From assembly GCA_035457545.1 (NCBI GenBank), contig DATIBM010000284.1:1-6791 (forward strand): a DNA stretch of 6,791 bases, in the 5' to 3' direction. The stretch is from Nitrospira_G sp035457545. Its GTDB lineage: Bacteria; Nitrospirota; Nitrospiria; Nitrospirales; Nitrospiraceae. The notes beneath the pieces are model-generated. The model was given only the letters and a program-made list of their open reading frames with translations, was not told the DNA's origin and did no database searches. The position numbers were made by a program, and so were the translations under genes. Below, one piece after another: positions 6,322 to 6,791 of the stretch; within the stretch, counting starts at the first letter, position 1; every line of letters begins with the position of its first letter.

Positions 6322-6791
6322 CCTGGTGCCCGTTGTCCTTTCCCTGCCCGCCAGGCGGCCGACCGGTCATCGCCCGTTTCTGCCCGTTGGGCCCGCGCGG
6401 CCTTCTCGATTTCGGCGTTCAGCTCGCCGCCGATCAGCAGCGTGATCCCCGAAAAGTAGAACCAGAGCATCAAGACAATGACGCCGGCAATCGACCCGTA
6501 GACTTTGTTGTAGGTGCTGAAGTTCTCCACATAGAGTTTGAAGCCCAAGGACACGATGAGCCAGAGCAGGACGGCGAGCAACGACCCGGGCGTCACCCAC
6601 CGCCAATCCTGCTCCACATCGGGACAAAAATAGTACACGGCCGCCAACGCCACCAGCATCAGGCCGATCGCCACCGGCCATTGAAACAGGACCCAGGCCA
6701 GCTCGAACAGCCAGCCCAACCCGACGAAACTCGCGATCCAGGAGCCGATATGTTCTCCATAGAGAACGAGCGTGACCGACAGGATAATGAA
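6318..6791 (-). CDS. YihY/BrkB (UPF0761)-family membrane protein, C-terminal 157 aa, cut by the window edge
   Basis: The frame stays open through base 6791, so the true start lies outside the window; the internal TTG at 6719 is not the start. The visible part has about four hydrophobic segments (partial-protein residues 1-23, 33-55, 66-88 and 100-121). The family signature is plain: VTPGSLLAVLLWLIVS, then LYVENFSTYNKVYGSIAG, then LWFYFSGITLLIGGELNAEIE. YihY/BrkB proteins are polytopic inner-membrane proteins of unclear function. Many were misnamed ribonuclease BN; transport or envelope roles are proposed. The last 28 or so residues form a charged, Arg/Gly-rich cytoplasmic tail. The TGA stop overlaps the ATG of the downstream Cys-rich gene. 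It is the first visible gene of the string leading into ku and ligD. Confidence 0.92.
   Translation of the reverse strand, partial: FIILSVTLVLYGEHIGSWIASFVGLGWLFELAWVLFQWPVAIGLMLVALAAVYYFCPDVEQDWRWVTPGSLLAVLLWLIVSLGFKLYVENFSTYNKVYGSIAGVIVLMLWFYFSGITLLIGGELNAEIEKAARAQRAETGDDRSAAWRAGKGQRAPG

Overview
The window is GC-rich, densely packed bacterial DNA. Lineage cannot be proved from the sequence alone. The mix of a BON-domain lipoprotein, a YtxH-type stress protein, a GT4 glycosyltransferase and a Ku/LigD pair would suit an environmental bacterium such as Nitrospira (phylum Nitrospirota), which I offer as a weak inference. I see no tRNA, rRNA, CRISPR array, insertion sequence or phage gene.

Left part (1-1132, all on the minus strand): three small genes with strong ribosome binding sites run leftwards. 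They encode a small exported protein of unknown function (1132 to 908, probably frameshifted; 98 aa to 835 if repaired), a YtxH-family membrane-anchored helical protein (763-392) and a BON-domain lipoprotein (334-29). Together they look like an envelope or general-stress cluster. A Shine-Dalgarno-like sequence at the left edge suggests another gene follows just outside.

Middle (1133-2533): a 294-bp divergent intergenic region carries a paired CCTAGG motif and a TATACT -10 box in front of a plus-strand GT4 glycosyltransferase (1427-2533). That gene converges on ligD across a 65-bp gap holding a GC-rich hairpin.

Right part (2599-6791, minus strand): one compact gene string reads, in transcription order, the C-terminal part of a YihY/BrkB-family membrane protein (cut by the window edge), a 56-aa protein with 12 cysteines, Ku, and the multidomain DNA ligase LigD. 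YihY and the Cys-rich gene overlap by ATGA; Ku and LigD are 6 bases apart. Ku and LigD form the bacterial non-homologous end-joining (NHEJ) pathway: Ku binds double-strand ends and recruits LigD, whose phosphoesterase, ligase and polymerase domains clean, fill and seal the break.

The most noteworthy item is the tiny Cys-rich protein translationally coupled between the membrane protein and ku. The next are the likely one-base frameshift near 958-962 and the symmetric CCTAGG element placed where an activator would sit upstream of the glycosyltransferase. Nothing else points to an undescribed system.
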